Shown piece after piece: positions 43,153 to 46,500 of a stretch of DNA of 46,500 bases (positions within the stretch are counted from its first letter, which is position 1; each line of letters starts with the position of its first letter). The DNA comes from JAXMHN01 sp964578605 (GTDB lineage Bacteria > Verrucomicrobiota > Verrucomicrobiia > Limisphaerales > SIBE01). The stretch is from assembly GCA_964578605.1 (NCBI GenBank), contig CAZODO010000046.1, positions 1-46,500 of the forward strand, read 5' to 3'. The notes under the pieces were generated by a model. That model saw nothing but the letters and a program-made list of their open reading frames with translations. It did not search any database and was not told the origin of the DNA. The position numbers were made by a program, and so were the translations under genes.

Positions 43153-43833
43153 TCATGGTTCAGATCCGCGCGCTCCCGGTGGGTCTAGCGGCTTGAACGC
43201 AATCCCTTCCAGGTCATTTGCCACGCTCATGGTCATGACAGCCCAACTGGTGGCGGCAGCGGAAATCCAGGAATCCCGGCCGTGCGGAAAACCGCTGGTC
43301 ATAGTCGGCTGGAACGGGAAGGCCCGGCGGCGAACGCGCCAAGTCCCGTCATCAAGTTGCGTTGCCAGGAGATAGCGAAGCCCGCGCTCGACCGCTGGGC
43401 TCGTTCGGTCGAACCCGGCCGCGGCGCAGAACGCATAGACTGCCTGGCCGGTGGCGTAAGCATCGCTGTCCAAATGCGGCAGCTGGCCCCAACCGCCGCC
43501 GGTGCGTTGCTTGGAGGAATGAGGGAGAGGTGATGCACCGCGGCATCGATCTGCGAGCTCGGCGGCACGTCCTCCGCGGCCAGGGCCAGGAGGGTGTAAC
43601 CCTTGCTGTGAACCGGTTCGTGATGGAAGAGCGCCTTCCCGGAGGGCACCCAAATATTCAGGGCTGATCCGCTCGGGACCCGCGTGCCCGCACGGAACAG
43701 AAAGGGGAGCAAGGGAGAGGATGAAAGCCAAGTGTAGCGTCCGTCGTGTCATGTTCATACTGGTGATCGATAAGCCCGGTGAAACTGCTCTCGAACAGTG
43801 CCAATCCTCGCTCACCGCGGGTCGGGTGACCAT
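43153..43833 (-). pseudogene. prenyltransferase/squalene-cyclase-repeat protein, frameshifted and truncated
   Basis: The start has an export signal (MTRRTLHLAFILSLAPL, from about 43750). Coding sense then moves to a second frame (WVPSGKALFHHEPVHSKGY and LLALAAEDV, about 43650-43530) and back near 43510 to the first (KQRTGGGWGQLPHLDSDAYA, ATGQAVYAFCAAAG, LLATQLDDGTWRVRRRAFPF, SGFPHGRDSWISAAATSWA). The C-terminal part is the normal end of planctomycete/verrucomicrobial secreted terpene-cyclase-like repeats; several hundred N-terminal residues are absent. Two frameshifts and a deletion make it a pseudogene. Confidence 0.7.
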
Positions 43834-43985
43834 GGGTCGAAAGGAGCAATCGAAGTCTATGAACGACGGTGGACAGGCGCCTAAGCGAACCTCGTGGTTT
43901 TAGCGCTTCTTATCCTCTAAAACCGCTCTCCAGCAAAGGCGTGACATTCATGCGCGTAAGCGATTGCTTCTAAGACCACTACAGA

Positions 43986-44007
43986 AGTGTACACATCTGT
44001 GTACACT
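43986..44007. promoter_or_regulatory. 22-bp inverted repeat, candidate operator
   Basis: Arms AGTGTACACA and TGTGTACACT flank a two-base TC centre. It lies between the toxin remnant (44038) and the prenyltransferase pseudogene. No intact gene is now positioned for it to control. Confidence 0.5.
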
Positions 44008-44037
44008 CGCGGACGGTCGGGGATAGGGTGGTCACAT

Positions 44038-44226
44038 TCAGAATTTCGAATGCTGCTCGATTGGCTCCCGACGTTCGCGGATCCCATCCGTGTTTTCAGA
44101 AACGCCGCGGATTTTGAACCCGACGGTTTCGCTGCAGAGGCAGGCACTGCGAGAATAGAGGCTGTGATTCCACCTCGTCATTCCGAAGTCCACCAGCACC
44201 ACATCACCACGGTCAAATCCTGTCAT
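44038..44226 (-). pseudogene. MazF/PemK-like toxin, truncated after residue 17
   Basis: Starts MTGFDRGDVVLVDFGMT, the usual N-terminal strand of MazF-type endoribonucleases (RGDVVLVxFG). In intact relatives the next residues are a PCVVVS strand; here the frame continues with unrelated sequence to a stop at 44038. The start overlaps the antitoxin's end by 14 nt, the normal TA coupling. The toxin should be inactive. Confidence 0.6.
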
Positions 44227-44428
44227 AATCGATCTCGGGTGCCGGCCCCAGCTTCTCCCGCGTCTCCGCCACGAGAGTCTCCATCGCCCGGGCTGAAATC
44301 CTCACCTTGGGCGCGGGCATGACCCACCACCCCCCCTTTCCGGGCGTCACCAAATACTGTTGTCCCTTCTTCGTGCCACGAATTGAGATGCGGCCCTTTT
44401 CGTCCGCCTTGACCAAAGTGGTTTGCAC
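44213..44428 (-). CDS. AbrB/MazE-like antitoxin
   Basis: 71 residues from a GTG at 44428. It reads VQTTLVKADEKGRISIRGTK, with GRISIRG as the swapped-hairpin strand and GGWWVMPAPKVR after it. The C-terminal helix (SARAMETLVAETREKLGPA) would bind the toxin. The upstream in-frame extension to 44515 is not family-like. It survives although its partner toxin is truncated. TA antitoxins of this form repress their own operon and neutralise the RNase. Confidence 0.65.
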   Translation of the reverse strand: MQTTLVKADEKGRISIRGTKKGQQYLVTPGKGGWWVMPAPKVRISARAMETLVAETREKLGPAPEIDYDRI

Positions 44429-44592
44429 GTGGGCGTTTTCCCACCCGGCCCCGCCCTGACAAGCAACGGGATCCCCGCCTGTCACAGGTGCCACCAACCA
44501 GACTGGAGCATCCACCCAGGTGGACCAACTTTGTTGGTTTGTCGAAACTGACCGCCCCGAGCGGGCGCGATGCCGTACGCTTCAACCTTAAT

Positions 44593-44766
44593 CCGGCGGT
44601 TGCTTTGAACAGAAGGAAACGAAGTTCACGAAGGATACGGTGGTTACAAGTTCTCGATTCGGCGCAGGGCGATCACCCGGCGGGTGAAGCGCCCAGACCG
44701 TGCCTATCCTGTCCAAGCCATTCCCTTCGTTGCCTTTGTTGCCTTCTGTGCGAAACAGATCCGCCG
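44593..44766. mobile_element. MITE-like element with about 45-nt imperfect inverted ends
   Basis: The left end (44594-44640) and the reverse complement of the right end (44720-44767) both begin CGGCGG and share ACAGAAGG, then AAC-AAAG and ACGAAGG blocks. The interior of about 80 nt codes for nothing. It fills the space between the antitoxin and the GH43 gene. Confidence 0.5.
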
Positions 44767-44783
44767 TTTTTTGGTTCAACCGA

Positions 44784-45794
44784 TCAGTCGAATTTCGGCC
44801 GGATGCGCCCCACCGCATCAAAGAGAATCGGCAACACCCCTGCCCGCTCGGTCCATGGCGCCTGGTCGTCGCTTCCGAAGAAGGTTGACCACCATTGACC
44901 CGCGTCATCTTTGAAGAACATGTTGTGCCCTGCATGCCGGATCGCCTCATATCGGCGGGAGTAAGGCCCGAACAGGTGATCGGCGGTGGCCACGGCGCAG
45001 CTATACCGCCCTTCAAAGCTCTCTCCGCAGGACAGGTAATAGCGCCCGTTCCCTTTGAAGAGGAACATGCCCTCGTAGCCGACGTGGTCGAACGAGTTCG
45101 TCCCGAAGATCCCCGCGCAAAGCCCCGAATGGTGCTTCGGATTGGCATCCGGCTCGCTTGTTCTCAACCAGCGGTACGGCTCTGCCAATCCGCTCATGTC
45201 CGGCGTCATCCGGGCGATCTTGCCGCTGTGCCAAAGGAAGTAGACCCTGCCATCGTCGTCTTCAAAGAGCGAGGCGTCGATTTCGTCTCCGAGCCGTTCA
45301 CCAGGGTGCACATCGGCATACGGCCCTTCCGCTCGACCGGTTACGCTCTTGAGCAAACCGCTGCCGGACGTCTTGGCCGTCCCATCCCAACCCGGCATGC
45401 TGTAGGTCAGCCAAAAGGTCCCTTTCAGGTAATGGATCTCCGGCGCCCAGAGCGGTTTCTTCGCTTTCAGGAAAGGCTTGTGCCAGGCGCTGGTGCCATA
45501 TCGCCACACCATCCCGAGCGATTCCCAATTCGTCAGGTTCTGGGAACGCCAGACTTGGATTCCCTGGTTGAAGCTCCAAAAGGGCTCAATCGTCCCCGTC
45601 AGGTACCATTCTTTACCGGGTCCGCGACAAATTGACGGATCTCGCAACGGCGTCTCCATCAGCTTGCGCAATGGCAGCACGCCGCTGGGATTCTGAGCGA
45701 CCGGCACCTCAGCGCTTTGGACATCTGCAAATCCTGCCGCAACGCCGCCGACAAGGATCAGCCATTCAATGAAAAACAGCCGGGGATGTTTCAT
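44784..45794 (-). CDS. secreted GH43-family glycosidase
   Basis: 336 residues. A signal segment (LFFIEWLILVGGVAAGFADV) precedes a five-bladed beta-propeller. Family residues: D52 in PLRDPSI (catalytic base), WAPEIHYLKGTFWLTYS (116-132), D173 in DEIDASLFEDDDG (pKa modulator) and E241 in VGYEGMFLFK (catalytic acid). GH43 enzymes remove alpha-L-arabinofuranose, beta-xylose or galactose from plant polysaccharides; the specificity is not readable. It is an isolated gene bounded by MITE-like elements on both sides. Confidence 0.88.
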   Translation of the reverse strand: MKHPRLFFIEWLILVGGVAAGFADVQSAEVPVAQNPSGVLPLRKLMETPLRDPSICRGPGKEWYLTGTIEPFWSFNQGIQVWRSQNLTNWESLGMVWRYGTSAWHKPFLKAKKPLWAPEIHYLKGTFWLTYSMPGWDGTAKTSGSGLLKSVTGRAEGPYADVHPGERLGDEIDASLFEDDDGRVYFLWHSGKIARMTPDMSGLAEPYRWLRTSEPDANPKHHSGLCAGIFGTNSFDHVGYEGMFLFKGNGRYYLSCGESFEGRYSCAVATADHLFGPYSRRYEAIRHAGHNMFFKDDAGQWWSTFFGSDDQAPWTERAGVLPILFDAVGRIRPKFD

Positions 45795-45876
45795 AGCTCG
45801 AGGATGTCAGAGCCTGCATGCCTTGGGAAGCCCCCCTGCCCCAAGGCGGCCGCTCGCCCTATTGGCTCAGGAATTC

Positions 45877-46125
45877 CTGTGTCGCAAGGATAAGTGGTTC
45901 TAGCAAAGTCTGCGGTCACTTTTCGAGCTTGTTTCCTGCCTGTAAGGAGATGGCGCTTCCTGCAAGACGTGCACTCCGTTCTCAATTTCGATCACCTCGG
46001 TTTCTCAGGAGGACCCGCCTTTGTTGCAGACCGAAAACCGCCTCGAAAATTGAGCCCAACCCCGATTCTTAACGTTAACGAAACGACAAGATACTCAGCC
46101 AAAGCCGCTTGTTTCTGCGACACAG
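45877..46125. mobile_element. short 249-bp element with CTGTGTCGCA terminal inverted repeats
   Basis: CTGTGTCGCA at 45877-45886 and its exact complement at 46116-46125 point inward, and the homology extends inward with an AAG-GG block. A third copy of the same end is at 42997. The interior has no transposase-like frame, so it is best seen as a MITE or a deleted IS. No target-site duplication is clear. Confidence 0.55.
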
Positions 46126-46136
46126 AAGTAAAGAAT

Positions 46137-46155
46137 CCCCGCCCATAGGGCGGGG
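46137..46155. terminator. compact GC hairpin just outside the 249-bp element
   Basis: CCCCGCCC/GGGCGGGG with an ATA loop, followed by CTTTGCC. It may be a terminator or a transposon-end hairpin; neither role can be fixed here. Confidence 0.4.
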
Positions 46156-46500
46156 CTTTGCCTCCGGCCCTTTCAAAGGGGGCAATGGCTCCCCTGCCCT
46201 GAGTCTGTCTCAGGAATCCCTGTCGCTCCTTGGCTTCGGCGAGGCTCCTCTTCTCCAAATTGAAGCCGCTCGGAGATTCGATCTCGCCACATCTGGGGCA
46301 ATCGAACACCACACAGCATTCAGGTTTCCAGCATAGCTCCTCCTCTAACCACATGCTGAGCATGTGGGTTTCACTGCTGCACTAAAAGTTGACAGAACTA
46401 AACCAAAAGTTGAGCCGGATGTCACGTGGATGACAGATCATCATTCCAGAGGTCTTAGCAAACGACCACCTTTTTACGATTTTTCAGATAATCTTTGCGG
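46156..46500. other. window end: no intact gene, possible further IS end
   Basis: A minus-strand frame ending near 45992 and starting at 46363 contains a DCPRCGEIESPSGF knuckle but runs into the 249-bp element and is not recognisable. At 46382-46414 two copies of AAAAGTTGA stand 21 nt apart, a spacing seen in multi-repeat ends of IS21-type elements. The sequence stops before a transposase would appear. Confidence 0.3.

Noticed and set aside
45992..46363. 123-codon minus-strand ORF with a Cys knuckle
   Set aside because: Its second half lies in the 249-bp element and no family was recognised; kept only as a remark in the window-end entry.

Overview
The window is about 62% GC and densely coded, and it looks like the chromosome of a free-living Verrucomicrobiota bacterium, possibly of the Pedosphaera/Limisphaera type. 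The reasons are a giant secreted protein built from lamin-tail, CotH and Ig-like modules, a carbohydrate locus with GH38, GH130 and a sodium:solute symporter, GYF-domain membrane proteins, weak or absent Shine-Dalgarno sites before most genes, and A/T-rich 11-bp repeats between genes. This assignment is inferred from gene content, not from a marker gene.

Layout. 1-1.1 kb: the end of an unseen gene with a terminator, a cysteine-rich membrane protein and an initiator tRNA. 1.2-8.2 kb: envelope glycan genes. A leftward operon (SDR epimerase, nucleotidyltransferase, GHMP kinase) fits nucleotide-activated heptose synthesis; a YfhO-like membrane protein and a methyltransferase run rightward. 8.1-9.7 kb: two small unknown ORFs and tRNA-Arg(UCG). 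9.7-18.3 kb: a 2668-residue secreted LTD/CotH protein and a repeat-rich divergent intergenic region. 18.3-24.5 kb: a mannan/N-glycan-type locus with a secreted GH38 alpha-mannosidase, an FKBP isomerase, a GH130 enzyme and a dead SSS symporter. 24.6-27.3 kb: a cluster of small membrane proteins (two GYF paralogues, a small 2-TM protein, DUF2752) and pterin dehydratase. 27.3-34 kb: mutS, a 24-residue Lys/Ala/Pro peptide, a DEDDy exonuclease, leuB, a secreted serine hydrolase and a second 11-bp repeat array. 34-40.8 kb: housekeeping genes holB, O-antigen ligase-like, aroQ, accB, accC, thiE and a PfkB kinase. 40.8-46.5 kb: an eroded accessory end with a G13 tract, a secreted LamG-like protein, a frameshifted prenyltransferase-like pseudogene, a broken MazEF-like module, MITE-like inverted repeats, a GH43 enzyme and short IS-like ends.

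The most unusual signals are the two intergenic arrays with an exact 11-bp period (17961-18048, containing a 34-bp perfect palindrome, and 33776-33885), which share a TTTAAC-type core and both sit between divergent genes. Other notable items are the tiny basic ORF behind a near-perfect Shine-Dalgarno site (29975-30049), the broken symporter in an otherwise intact glycan locus, and several short inverted-repeat elements.
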